64,000 nucleotides of DNA from Mytilus edulis. Lineage: Eukaryota; Mollusca; Bivalvia; Mytilida; Mytilidae. The translations under genes were made by a program, and so were the position numbers. How positions within the stretch are numbered: the first letter of the stretch is position 1; every line of letters starts with the position of its first letter. The stretch lies in assembly GCF_963676685.1 (NCBI RefSeq), contig NC_092345.1:48753838-48817837 (forward strand). Direction: 5' to 3'. This document shows, one piece after another, positions 10,730 to 22,397 of this stretch. The notes beneath the pieces were generated by a model that saw only the letters and a program-made list of their open reading frames with translations, ran no database searches and was not told the origin of the DNA.

Positions 10730-12440
10730 CTGAAACAAAATAACCAATTCTTAATGTTTCTAAAACTTATTTTAAAAAACAGTGAGTTACAAATGTATGA
10801 CACTCAAATGTAAAATGTTTTAATTTTTTTAAGACGAGTACTAGAAATCAATTAAAAAATATCTCAGTATATTCCATCAGTATAAATACATGATAAAATA
10901 AGTGTGCTTTAGACTTCAATCACTTACTCCCTGTTTCACAGTCAGCAGTCATAGAAATTGGGATTTGGCATTTACAGGACTGAAATGACAATTCTTCTTA
11001 AGAATATATTACAAAATTAACAAAAATTGACTGGATCAAATATATTTTTTCAGGACATGCCCTGTTGGTCCTGTGCTAATTTCTAGGACAGAATTAAGAT
11101 CAATGATTTTAACTTAACTTTTTAAGTACCAAGGATGAGGTAAGAACATTTTTCATATAACCACAAACATTTGCAGCCGTAACAATATAACGGTATGGTG
11201 GTGTCATCATCTGAAGACATTTGATTCCAGATAATAACTTGAGTATAGCTATAGGAGTACAGCAGTACAACAGATCTCTATGAAAGTGTACCACAAGGTT
11301 CAATGCCACCATGACCACAGAAAAGGAAGACTGGGATTGATTTGGAGGTTATGTCCTTAATGGTTTAAGAATGTTGGGCCAAATGCAAAAAAATCTAGTT
11401 TCCAGATAAGTAGTTACATACACAGGTTGTGGATTTCCTTCAACTACATGTATGGGACCAAACAGAAGTCAAAATTGGAGTCTATTCTGTTGATTTCATC
11501 CCATCAAATTGCCTGAAATTTCAGTTTTAGTTCAACATGTTTAACACATATATCTGGAGATGGGCATCACATTTCAGCATTATTTGCAATACTTTTATAA
11601 ATTTAAAAATCTCCATGCTGGACAGATACCCAAATTTACATGTTTTTATTTTTTTATATATATATATTTACATAAGCATGCACACATCTTAGTTACTGGA
11701 AACCCTGAATTTTATATGCATATTAGCTTGAATTATTTTTCAGGGAAATTAATTCATAAATACTTAAATTTTCTAAAAGATTTATTGTAAAAGAGGGACG
11801 AAAGATACCAGAGGGACAGTCAGACTTGTTTCTGCCACCTGAATTACTTATATATTTGATAACCATTTCATTTGGGTTTTTTTTACATTAAGAGTAAAAT
11901 AGCTCCCTTACATATTTTAACTTCATATTTATGTCTTATCATTGAGGTGATATGTAAATGAGAAGCTGTCATTCTATTTTTAAATATTACTAGAAAAGTT
12001 GCTGGTTCAGATATTCTATTTTTAGTGATTATCATTACAATGTATTGCATTGTTTTAATGATGCAAGAAAGATAATCACTATAATTAAAATATTGTTCTA
12101 TCTTTAGATTGTAAACATGTATTTAAATGATATTCACAGGTGAAAAATTTCAAAGATATTTGTCCATACTGCTGATGTAAAAGATAAGTAAGTAAAGTTT
12201 TTGTTATGTTATCTTAATAAGAGATTGTTGTTTATTTGAAGATAATGATTTATTTTTTAAATCATAATACATGTATTTCCTCACAAAAGATAGAAGTTGA
12301 TGACATTAATTAATTAATCAATTATAAGTTAGTGACAAATGGAAATAAATGGAGAATGTGTCCATGGGATGGAGGGGCATAAAAAATCATTAATCAATGG
12401 TTTACATTTACAGTAGGTAAAGTTTCAAAATACTCAAGTA

Positions 12441-13080
12441 AACAAGAATGTGTCCAAAGTACACGGATGCCCCACTCCCACTATCATTTTGCATGTTCAA
12501 TGGACCGTGAAATTGGATAAAAAATATAATTAGGCATTAAAATTAGAAAGATAATATCATAGGGAACATTTGTACTAAGTTTCAAGTTGATTGGACTTCA
12601 ACTTCATCAAAAACTACCTTGACCAAAAACTTTAACCTGAAACATGCACTTTCATTTTCTATGTTCAGTGGACCGTGAAATTGGGGTCAAAAGTTTAATT
12701 TGGCTTTAAAATTAGAAAGATAATATCATAAGGAACATGTATACTAAATTTCAAGTTGATTGGACTTCAACTTCATCAAAAACTACCTTGACCAAAAACT
12801 TTAACCTGAAACATGCACTTTCATTTTCTATGTTCAGTGGACCGTGAAATTGGGGTCAAAAGTTTAACTTGGCTTTAAAATTAGAAAGATAATATCATAA
12901 GGAACATGTGTACTAAGTTTCAAGTTGATTGGACTTCAACTTCATCAAAAACTACCTTGACCAAAAACTTTAACCTGAAGCGGGACAGACGGACGAACGA
13001 ACGAACAGACGGACGAACGAACGGATGCACAGACCAGAAAACATAATGCCCCTCTACTATCGTAGGTGGGGCATAAAAAA
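12441..13080. mobile_element. Dispersed repeat with three tandem ~169-bp cores (family H)
   Basis: Shares its start (AACAAGAATGTGTCC) and its end (hairpin ATGCCCC...GGGGCAT, then A-run) with the 8018-8295 copy, but the core is present three times with a period of about 169 bp (units near 12472, 12641 and 12810). Before the hairpin there is a run of GACGGACGAACGAAC. It sits between the spectrin start exon and the probable promoter. Confidence 0.75.
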
Positions 13081-13174
13081 TAATTAAAGAATTTTATATT
13101 TTTGTTTGTTTTTGCTTTTGAGTATATTTAACTAGTTATACATGTTGTAATTGGTTAATAAATTTGACAAGCAT

Positions 13175-13642
13175 TAGGCCTAAAAAAAAAAGATATGTGT
13201 TTCCGGTAACATCATTTTGAAAAATAGGGTCGGTACAATGTAGGTCGGAATTCTTTTTTTTTTTTTTTTTTTTTTTGACATCGTAAATGAAATCCGGAAA
13301 ATTATCATGGTTTTTCCAAGTCCGGATCCGAAATTAGTTTCAAAAACCGGAAGTGTGCCATTTGCAATGTTTTTGAAGCACCTGCTGTGCAAATTTCTTG
13401 GATTTTAACCTATTTGGAATACCTTTTGACATTAATAAAATGTTTTACTGGCTTTCTATGCAAGTAGAAGCAAGAGAGAAAAAATATTATGTCATCTATC
13501 AGAAGCCTGTGTCAAAAACGGGGTCGGTTGATACAATTTTTTTTTTTTTTTTGAAGATCCAATAAAAAAGTTAGGGTCGGGGCTAAAAAACAGGGTCTGT
13601 CGGGTTACCGGAAACATCAATCTTTTTTTTCTCGGCCTTAGG
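13175..13642. mobile_element. Fold-back element with TGTTTCCGGTAAC arms
   Basis: The left arm TAGGCC-A-run-GAT...TGTTTCCGGTAAC (13175-13209) pairs with the right arm GTTACCGGAAACATCAATC...GGCCTTA (13605-13642). The interior carries GGGTCGGT motifs and two long T-runs. No coding potential. Confidence 0.65.
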
Positions 13643-13682
13643 CCATAGCACACATGCCAGTGCTAACAAAAACAGTAATTAC

Positions 13683-14130
13683 TTACTTAGATCAAAATAA
13701 TTCACCCCAAGAGGCCAGAATAATATGTATCCACAACAGTAACCCGAATAATTCAGTCGTTATATTCCGCTGATCTACGAAGGCTACATTAACGCCTGAA
13801 CGTCTTCCTCGATCAAGACCGTCAACCAGAAAATTCACACCGCTTTGCAATATGGGAATTTTGATTTAAATTGGCAGCTAAAGAAGGAGGAGTTCCGGAT
13901 GTTAATTGATGATAAATGATGTAAACTGATGTTAATTGATGTTAATTAATTATTATCGGATTTGTGTTAATTGAACACACGTGTTTGGTAAGACAATTTC
14001 AAGAGAGTTGCGCAGACTCATATCCTGATCGCCGCTGATTGGCTCTCTCTCACAGAGAGCAGGCGACGCGGCCAATGATCACAAGGAGTTCAAGCCCTCG
14101 TGTGGGAGAAAATCGGACACGGAAAGGGCT
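13683..14130 (-). promoter_or_regulatory. SPTAN1: Probable alpha-spectrin promoter and 5' UTR exon region
   Basis: The first coding exon has its own splice acceptor, so a non-coding exon must lie upstream. This stretch is locally rich in CpG compared with its surroundings. It has CCAAT boxes in both orientations (ATTGG at 14037-14041, CCAAT at 14072-14076) and a minus-strand donor-like GTAAGTAA near 13689. A second donor-like site (AAGAG then GTAAGG) lies near 14795-14805, so an alternative first exon is possible. The transcription start was not determined. Confidence 0.4.
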
Positions 14131-16590
14131 TGAATTATTCGAGTTACCACAACAGAGATATATAATTAGGATAAATCTCGAAGTGATTTAATTTTATTCT
14201 CCATAAAGCATAACTATTCTACACCAGTTTACATGCAAATTCAAAACTTGAGTACCTTTACTACCTTAGTATTTGGTTCTTACTAACAGGTCTGACTAGA
14301 AATTCTATGACCAATTACACTGATTATGGCATATTGACAAAAAGTTACTTATGACATTATCTATTAAGACCCATCTTACTCATATGTACAGTACAACTAA
14401 TACTAAGATGACTAAAATAAACACACTGAGTAATAAACTACCATATGTTATCAATATATATATATGTGTAAGTTAATCCAAAAATTTAATTCCAATTTAT
14501 TTTGTTTTGAAATTAACAGAGAATAATTATTCATTTTCTTTATTTCATCATAATCAAACTGAAAAAGACTGGTATGAACACTTTAATAAAGCCCCTAGCT
14601 TTAAAAACCTGTATACAGGAAAACAGAATAGACCAGGTAGAAATATAAAATAGTTATAATTAAATTATTGTTTTTTACTCTTGAAAAAAAATATTACTAC
14701 TGCAGCCACTTAATCATATTTCTATATTTACAACAAATTGGGGTGTTGTTTTTTATAAATTAAAAAAAAAAAATTTCAATTATTCCTGACCCTTACCTCT
14801 TGAAACTGGAGTACTTCTTATTGATAAAAGATATAAAAACAAGCAGTAGATCCCATAATAAACTAAGTAAGCAAATGCCAACACTACGATTGTTATCACA
14901 AACACATCTGGATAATCTTCAAAAAATGGGCATTTGTGCATTTGTTATCAATTAGTCACACCCTTTCACAACATAAAATAGTATCTTCCATACACCCCTA
15001 ATCTCAAAATGTATTAATCCATCCTAATCATCCATTCATAAATTCATAAATATCAGCATGTGTTGGAATGTTTGAATTTACTTTAGATGATAACATGGCT
15101 GCATGAAGTCAAGAAAATATTGATAACAAACTGATCAATACATTTTTGTCTCATCACTATGGATACCAGCCAAATATTCAATAAAAAAGAGGCAGTGTTG
15201 TTGCAGATGTTATGTAAAAGCTAATTAAATCTCCCTTGAGAATCATAAAATATTTCCTGGTGGTCAGACAATCTCTCCCAAACAATAATTGCAATAAAAC
15301 AAATACATTTCACTTTTCTCTAAAAAAATCTTTTCACAGAGAGCCATACAAATTTAGAATATCTTTCTGCAGCAAAAGTTTACAAAATTGTGCTGACACT
15401 GCCAAGAAAATCAATAAGGATTAAAAATACTTCTAGGCTTTAAAGTATCAATACATCTTTGAGAAGAAAATCAAGTTATGTTAGAACACCATATATACTC
15501 ATATAATGGGATTTTATCAGAACCAAAATTTGAACAACTTAAAAATTACTATGAATTATATTATTTCCCTTGATGAATTTTATAACAATATAATTGTAAA
15601 CAAATGTTTCAATATACAATGCAATTATGAAGCTTTTTAAGATACCTTTATTTATAACTATCATTCAAATAAATTAAATTTGAGAAATTAACACACCAGA
15701 ATTGACGCACTTAGTATTTCGTCTAACATACAACCTTTGAAATGCATGAATCTGTATATCAAACAGTGTTATTAAATTAATGCAAATCCACACTTACATT
15801 ATATTTTTAAGGACATCAAAGCTAGAATGAAAGTTTATTGAATAAAGTTGCTCTACTCTGGGATTATTACACAAATCAATATATTACATTGTGTATGTCC
15901 CAACTTAACTTTGTTAATTTTTTATCTCTTTTTAATTAGAAACACTGAATTTCATAATCATGCTTAACAAAACAATGTCTTTTCCTTTAAGATATACACC
16001 AAAAAATCTTTTTAGTGCTAGATAATTAGTTGCTAGTTTCAGACAAGAGGACTAATTTAATTATGCAACTAGATGTGAAATAAAACTTGAACAACTTTTC
16101 ACTTGAACTGTTACTTTCGTTGTATACTCAGATATGAATTGAACATGAATATAAAAAGAAAATAAGAAGCATATATAGGCCCTTTATAATATAGTAACAA
16201 ACATTTTAGTGCCATGAGAGGAGAGCACTTCTCTCTCAAATCTCACTACTCCCTATCAGTTTCAAAAAGAGAAATGACTTCTCTCTATGATTCTGAAGTT
16301 TTAAAGTACGCTCAGTAGCAAGTGCTAGAAGTAATAAACATATTTTGCAAGATCCCAATTTTTGAATTTAGGAAATCAATTGAAAGTGCCTTTGTTATGG
16401 TCAATAGAAGCAACTTTAGACTAGTCTCTTTTCTGAATTTTCTTGAATACAAGTTGATTGAATGATCCCTCTGAAAATCAACATCTTCCAAGGAATCCAA
16501 CTTGTAAACAATCTGGCAATCAGAAAGTCATAGTTGCTAACCATAAGTTGTTTCCTTTAAATTAATCTTTTGCACTTTGCAACCAACAAT
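14131..16590. other. Gene-poor stretch
   Basis: AT-rich sequence with simple A/T runs and a TATATATA tract near 14455. I see no credible exon, RNA gene or recognised repeat, apart from the donor-like site near 14800 mentioned for alpha-spectrin. Confidence 0.5.
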
Positions 16591-16597
16591 CTATCAA

Positions 16598-16816
16598 TTA
16601 AACACTTGACCCCCCCCCCCCCCCCCACCAAAAAAAAAACTTTTTTATACAGTAAAATAATATCTTAAACAAGATATCATCAAAGAACCAGGACCACCTT
16701 TTGAGGGAAAAATTGTTGATTACGTACAGAATCTCTGAAGCATGACTGGAGCCCCTCCCCCTTTTTAGGTCAGTCAGCAGGTTTCCCCTTCTAAAAAGTT
16801 CTTGATCTGCCACTGA
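16598..16816 (-). repeat. Dispersed repeat, GTGGCGGATC/poly-G family (copy 1)
   Basis: Read on the minus strand it starts AGTGGCAGATCAAGAA, has CTGACTGACCTAAAAAGG, and ends in an A-run and a G-run of about 18. The copy at 50262-50425 matches along its length in the same orientation, with GTGGCGGATCC and CTGACTGACCTAAGAGG. Confidence 0.65.
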
Positions 16817-16910
16817 TTATTACCTATTTAGATGATATTTCGTGACGGGTTCATGTTTTTCTAGCAGTACACTTGTAAGCAGCTTTTTGTTAACCACTAA
16901 TTATACGATA

Positions 16911-17398
16911 TAGGGGTAAATTCAGTTAATAAATATACGTCATCAGGGACCGCCCATTTAGGGGAGAGCTTTCTGTCTAAAACTGAAGTCATGTGCTCTT
17001 CTGATTGGTAGATAATGTTTGTAATAAATATTTTTTGGTAGATGGATCAAAAGTAGAGTTGAAAAAAAAAAAAAAAATGCTGAATGTACTATTTTTCTCC
17101 CTACAGGGTTGAAAAGTAATGGGGGTCAGTATAGGAATTCAGTGCAAATCTACATGGTTTGTAAACAAGGCCATGTGAATGCCCAAAAATGCCACATGAG
17201 GCTATGTATTTATTGTGGCAAAAGATGGGGCTACATTTGCATTTTCATGAATGATATATATATATGAAAGTTTTTAATTTCTAAAGGTAAATCAGGTATA
17301 AATTTATTTCGACACATAGATTAGCATTAAAGTCATGCCAATGAACACATAGATTAGCATTAAAGTCAATGGGAGATTTTTTACTGAATTTACCCCTA
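16911..17398. mobile_element. TA-flanked MITE with TAGGGGTAAATTCAGT inverted ends
   Basis: The left end TAGGGGTAAATTCAGT (16911-16926) and right end ACTGAATTTACCCCTA (17383-17398) are perfect inverted repeats flanked by TA on both sides, as in Tc1/mariner-type insertions. The 488-bp body is non-coding. Near the right end ACACATAGATTAGCATTAAA is repeated in tandem (about 17311-17365). Confidence 0.8.
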
Positions 17399-17629
17399 TA
17401 CATGTTGATGTACCTGGATTATTTTATTTTTTTATTAAAGGGAGATAATCACAGTGATGTCACCTCATTACTTATTCACATTCCATGCATAACCTACAAT
17501 TAAAGCATCATCGCAAATGTATATCCCTTTTAATTTTTTTCTACATATACGTTTATTTGCTAAAAAGTGCGAATACAGAAATCAGATTTCTCGGGAATTT
17601 AAATAAAACATTTACAAGCATCGGGCAAG

Positions 17630-17806
17630 ATGACTGTTTACAAGTTGAAGTTGGGCGCGGCAGCCGGCTGCACCGGTTTACCAACCACAATTGTCGTACA
17701 CACAATATTGTTAATTACTGTGTCTATTCTTATCGTCATATTTTGTAGATTTATAAGCACAATTGTGATATGTATTATAAAGATGAAAAATGCTTACATT
17801 CAATAA
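17630..17806 (+). CDS. Candidate 58-aa membrane micropeptide
   Basis: Not recognised. The ORF starts ATGACTGTTTACAAG with AAG before the ATG. The product has a basic start (MTVYKLKLG), a Gly/Ala/Cys stretch (GAAAGCTGLP), then residues about 19-50 almost entirely Ile/Val/Leu/Thr (TIVVHTILLITVSILIVIF and ISTIVICII), enough for one or two membrane helices, and a basic tail (KMKN). An AATAAA (17802-17807) overlaps the stop codon. A CRE-like TGATGTCA lies about 170 nt upstream. It could be chance in AT-rich DNA, since Ile/Val-rich peptides arise easily; no homologue is known to me. Confidence 0.25.
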   Translation: MTVYKLKLGAAAGCTGLPTTIVVHTILLITVSILIVIFCRFISTIVICIIKMKNAYIQ

Positions 17807-17809
17807 ATC

Positions 17810-18400
17810 TTCTAGGTGTATTTGGTTGATTATCTGACCTCACCGAAAAATATCCAAGTTATTGCTGTTCTATGTAATGTCTCTACTAATTTCGAATCTG
17901 ACTAAGCGGTTTTAAAAATGACATACGAAGCGCACCCTCGGGGTTGCTGTGTCTCAATTAAAACTTTATCAATTCTTATGTATTTTTAAAATATTAAAAA
18001 TAAATAATAATAAACGATGCATAGATTTGAAACCTTGATTCTGTAAATATTATTTTATATTAAGGGGGTGAAACCACACGAGAACAGCCAAAAATATAAT
18101 ACACAAAGTTTTACTCGGAAAGACAATTACAAAATTCCGGATTTAGACTGAATATTAAAATCCATCTTTATGAATTAAAAAAAAAAGATTTTGGAAGGAA
18201 TATCGATTATTGATATGGGGATGTACGGTTGGTGGACGGACGGTCGGGCGGCTGCCAAACAGTGTCCGTTCAATTACATAAAAACACTTTGAAGAATTAT
18301 TTTTATTTTGCGGTCGTATAGGTATCACGTCGACGTCGTCGTCAGCGTCGTACGAAGACGGATGGTTTCCGGATAATAACTTTAGTATAAGTACATAGAA
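17810..18400. other. Gene-poor stretch
   Basis: Contains a GACGTCGTCGTC-type simple stretch near 18330-18360 that leads into the repeat family at 18410. No credible coding sequence seen. Confidence 0.45.
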
Positions 18401-18409
18401 ATTAATAAA

Positions 18410-20730
18410 ATTTTAACAAAAGAAAGCTTGGGATTGCTTTTGGGGGTTGTGGTCCCTAAGATTTAGAAATTAGGGACCCAAAGGGCCCAAAACAAGTATT
18501 TATTTATTAAGTTTGAGGACAATATGCTGTATGTACGGACTGTAAGTATTTCAATTGCTCTGAAATTGTACCACAATGTTTAGTATTATAAGAAGAAGGT
18601 TGGGATTTATTTTCAGGGTTATGGGGCAAACAGACAAGTAAAAAAGGGACAAAAAGGGGAAAAACAAGGTGTTTTGTTCTGATTAAAGGACAGTTAAGAC
18701 AACTTGAAAGCAGTGTAAGGGAGGTAATCCAAAAGTAATATCTGAACTACTTCACACTGATTTTAAATATGTGTATTGGAAATTTGCCAATAATTTCAGT
18801 ATTCATAAACTCCATTGGGAATTTGCCAATATCTTTAGTATACATTGGAATTTTTTCTATAACTAAAGTATAATTGGAAATTTGCAAATAATTTTAGCAT
18901 TATTGGAAATTTGCCAATAACTTAAGTATAAGTAAATATAAATCATTGAAATTTCAACACAAGGTTTGAAACCACAAAAGATAAGTTGGGATTGATTATG
19001 GGGGTTATGGTCCCTTTGGTTTAGAAAAAAGGGGTATAAAAGGGGCACAAAGAAGCATTTGTCTAGTGCCCAGACAGGGACTTTCTATACTAAAATTCTA
19101 TATATAAAGTTCAGAGATCAATATTTGAAAAACGATCCTAGAAATCAATTGAAAAACAGTATTTTGCAATGACAAAATGTATAAACTTTCATAAAAACGA
19201 TTTTTTGTTAAACTTGAACATATAGTTATGAAGAAAACGTCGTGGATGTGAAATGATTTTCTATAAATTCACGTGACATCAGCTACGGCCGAGATCAGTC
19301 TGATAATTTGTATAGACATCGTTATACATGACCAGTCCCATTAGTATAGAAAGTCCCTGGTCCATAACTCGTGGAACAGTGTATAGAATTGCCTGAAATT
19401 GTATCACAAGTTTCCACACCACGAAAGGATGGTTAGGATTGGAGTTGTGCATGGGGTTATGACTCAATCTGTTTATGAATTAGGGGCAAAAAAAGGGGAA
19501 AACAAGGGTTTTCTAGTTAAAGAACAATTACTGTACCTTTTTTTCCTTATGTTGGTACTCTTTGCTATTTTTTTGTAGTTCTATTTTTTTTTAACTGTTT
19601 CTAGAAACATCAAATACTGTGATTTAAATACATATTATTGTCTTGAGATCATTAGCTGTAAATTTATTTTTAGAAGTTACAATTAATTAATATCCATTTT
19701 AACCATGACTGTATGTCATTTTATATTTTAATATTTTATGATGAATTTAAATGAGTAGTTATTGTTGCAAACATTAGAAATTTGAATTGAGATTATTTTT
19801 GAAATTAGGGAAAGGGTAGGTAAAAAAAAATAAGGGTGTGGGGGTTACAATTTTTCTAATTTCAGATTTCAGAAATTAAAAAGAAAGCCTGGGATTTATT
19901 TTGGGGGTTGTGGTCCCTAAGATTTTGAAATTAAGGATCGACCCAAAGGGGCCGAAAACAAGCATTTATCTAGTTTCAGGACAATATGCTGTGTATAAGT
20001 ATTTCAATTGCTCTGAAATTGTACCACAATGTTTAGTATTATAAGTAGAAGGTTGGGACTTATTTTCAGGGTTATAGGGCAAACAGTCAAGGAATAAAAG
20101 GCCAAAAAAAGGGGGAAAAACAAGCATTTTTGTGTAAAAGTGTATGAAGGGGTAGGGTAGGAGGGTTCCTTATCCCGAAATCCCCGGGTTAAAAACACGA
20201 ATATCGAGGTTCCGAATTTAAATAAATTCAAATCCCGACATCCCGAAATTCGAAAAAAGAATTCCCGGATCTCGAAGGGTCAATCCCGAAACACGAACTT
20301 ACAAACACCCGATCCCGAAGTCCCGATAAAGGTCCTATCCCCCCTCGTGTTTGAATCTTTCTGAAATTATACCACAAGATTCCATACTACTAAGGGATGG
20401 TCCAAATTGACTTTTAGGGTTTATGGGTCAAACCATTTATGAATTAGGGACAAAAAGGGGGAAAACAAGGTGTTTTACAGTTAATTAAGACAACTTGAAA
20501 GCAGTGTAAGGGAGGTAATCCAAAAGTAATATTTGAACTACTTCACACTGATTTTTACTTTTAACCAAGACTGTATATCATTTTATATTTTGATATTTTA
20601 AGATGAATTTAAAAGAGTAGTTATTGTTGCAAACTCCATTAGAAATTTGAATTGAGATTATTTTTGAAATAAGGGAAAGGGTAGGTAAAATTTTTCTCAT
20701 TTCAGATTTCAGAAATTAAAAAGAAAATTT
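18410..20730. repeat. Cluster of dispersed-repeat family C with local duplications
   Basis: At least five degenerate copies of one family are recognisable by GGGATTGATTTTGGGGGTTA, GGTCCCTAAGATTTAG, AAAGGGGCCAAAAACAAG and TCTGAAATTGTACCACAA (about 18410-18680, 18945-19060, 19300-19510, 19870-20120 and 20345-20475). Two further blocks are duplicated. AAGCAGTGTAAGGGAGGTAA occurs near 18708 and 20497. GTAGTTATTGTTGCAAAC occurs near 19755 and 20616 with extensive flanking identity. A short tandem repeat of ATTGGAAATTTGCCAATA lies at 18776-18932. The same family recurs at 45000-45680 and 46530-46710. Confidence 0.7.
20131..20345. repeat. TCCCGA-rich degenerate tandem stretch
   Basis: About ten spaced copies of TCCCGA or CCCGA (ATCCCGAAAT, ACATCCCGAAATT, AATCCCGAAACA, GATCCCGAAGTCCCGA) interrupt a family-C copy. 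No fixed period. Non-coding. Confidence 0.5.
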
Positions 20731-21459
20731 CTTCAAATATTTGATTTGAGGCGATTGATATTCAACAGCATAGTGTATTGCTCAAAAGCAAAAAAAAAAT
20801 TTGTTAAGTTTATTAGACCACTGTGTCAACTATTTATTTCAAGTTCAAATTAAGATACCGTATGTTGTCTCCTGTGCATGTGACAAAATGGAGGTCAAGT
20901 TCAATTTTCACGATTTTTAGCTTTTCTCCTTATTGAGTTATCGCCCTTTTTATTAATATTCAAAAGTGGTAATATTTTGTGATTGAGTTATTTCTCTTTG
21001 AACAGAAATGGTTAATTATATTTATAAATATATAAAGTTTGATAACACTAACATAACTAATTTTCACCTGTTTATAGATAACAGAGCATCCGGTAAATGT
21101 CTTATGATTAGATTGACAGATTTTTACAAAAATTTCTGATTCCTATGAGTTGATGATCATAAGCTATAAAGACTGTATAAATAAAGTTAGAAATTATCTG
21201 TTCATTATAAGACATTTGAAGATATTTACAGATCATCCGACCGGGAAAAAAATCGAACTTGATCTGTTACTTGTCATTGTAAAACTATTTAGTTTTAAGT
21301 TAATTTCTAAGTCCAAGGAAAATAACTCTGCAATAAATCATCAGATCAGAATCTTATTCGAACTTAATCTGTTACTCCTCTTGATAAAACTATATATCAA
21401 AATTCAAACCAATACCTTCAAGCACGAAGAAAAAAGTGTGGAAAAGTGATTTGCCGGAC

Positions 21460-21625
21460 TGAGGGATGATCGGATGGACAGACAGACAGACAGACGGACG
21501 GACCGAAGGTTGGTGGTTTTCTCGGGGCACTCCAGCTTCCTCGACCAATAAAAATTGACCACCACATAAAAGCCAAATAGTCACGCTTAAAATTGGCGTT
21601 AAAAACCAACAATCGATCAATATTT
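21460..21625 (+). repeat. SINE-like repeat with GACA run
   Basis: A (GACA)n/GACGGACG run is followed by GGTGGTTTTCTCGGGGCACT, a stretch with ACCACATAAAAGCCAAATAG, and GGCGTTAAAAACCAACAATC. I recall this sequence class as a common molluscan SINE tail. No polymerase III boxes were identified. Confidence 0.5.
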
Positions 21626-21717
21626 TATTATAATTCTTCCATTTTCTATAAACATGTATTCAGAATATTCCAGGTTTATTCAATGTATGATTATATTTTT
21701 TTGTTATCCAAAAACTA

Positions 21718-21879
21718 GCAGACTCAACCCTTGGATCACTATACTTTGCAGATGATTTACTTTTGATAACAGAGGGTAAAGAAGTTCTACAAAACAGTAT
21801 ACATAAATTGAGTAGTTTCTGTGAAAATTGTCAACATACTCTAAACATGATGATGAATATTATAAATTTAAAATCATGA
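21718..21879 (+). pseudogene. Non-LTR retrotransposon reverse transcriptase relic
   Basis: In the frame beginning at 21721 it reads SLYFADDLLLITEGKEVLQ then LSSFCENCQHTLNM. This is the catalytic F/Y-ADD motif C of a LINE reverse transcriptase with its usual downstream helix. Upstream the frame is closed and downstream it stops, so only about 50 codons survive. Confidence 0.75.
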
Positions 21880-22079
21880 TTTTTACAGCCGCGTTCACAC
21901 AGAGTATATTAAATTCCTATGAACTCTTATAAGGAGCAATGGAAACAGTACCCTAATTAAAGTTTAGAAGACCTAGCATAAAAAGCAAGCAAAGTCAAGT
22001 TTTTTTTGTTAAAACCAAGATAGCTCAATTTGGTAATCTCCCAATAGAAATTTCTAGTAATTTTTTTTGATAAACTAGT

Positions 22080-22369
22080 TACAGCCGATTTCAATGAGTG
22101 TGTAGTCAAAGGTAATATCTTTGGTTAGCTTGCTTGCTAGCTGAACCGTGAAGTCATTGTTAGGTTATGTATACTATCCTCCTTTAAGAGTAGACTAGTG
22201 CGACAGATAGTGCCAAAAGTTATGTGGTACCAAAAGCACCAATCTATTTGTCTGTAGGACTAGGCTACTTCGACAGGAGGATAGTATACAATGACTTCAC
22301 GGTTCAGCTAACAAGCAATCTAACCAAAGACAATTCCCTTTAGCTACAAACTCATTGAAGTCGGATGTA
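22080..22369. mobile_element. Fold-back MITE with ~100-bp arms
   Basis: Outer ends TACAGCCGATTTCAATGA and TCATTGAAGTCGGATGTA pair at 16 of 18 positions. Further in, GAACCGTGAAGTCATTG pairs with CAATGACTTCACGGTTC, and AGTATACTATCCTCC-like arms face each other. The spacer carries GTTATGTGGTACCAAAAGC. A half-element of the same family lies at 29545-29640. It is immediately upstream of the first recognised exon of the PML-type exonuclease gene. Confidence 0.75.
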
Positions 22370-22397
22370 GCGGTCTAATAAGTTTTAACTTATTCAG

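Noticed and set aside
12441..13080. Regular direct repeats considered as a CRISPR-like array
   Set aside because: Units are ~169 bp, contiguous and without unique spacers, in a eukaryotic intron; they are cores of a mobile element.
16600..16630. Poly-C run considered as a G-quadruplex regulatory site
   Set aside because: A homopolymer at the end of a dispersed repeat; the same run recurs in the copy at 50280, so it belongs to the element.
21460..21625. Possible tRNA gene at the SINE-like repeat
   Set aside because: No A box and B box pair or cloverleaf could be assembled by eye.
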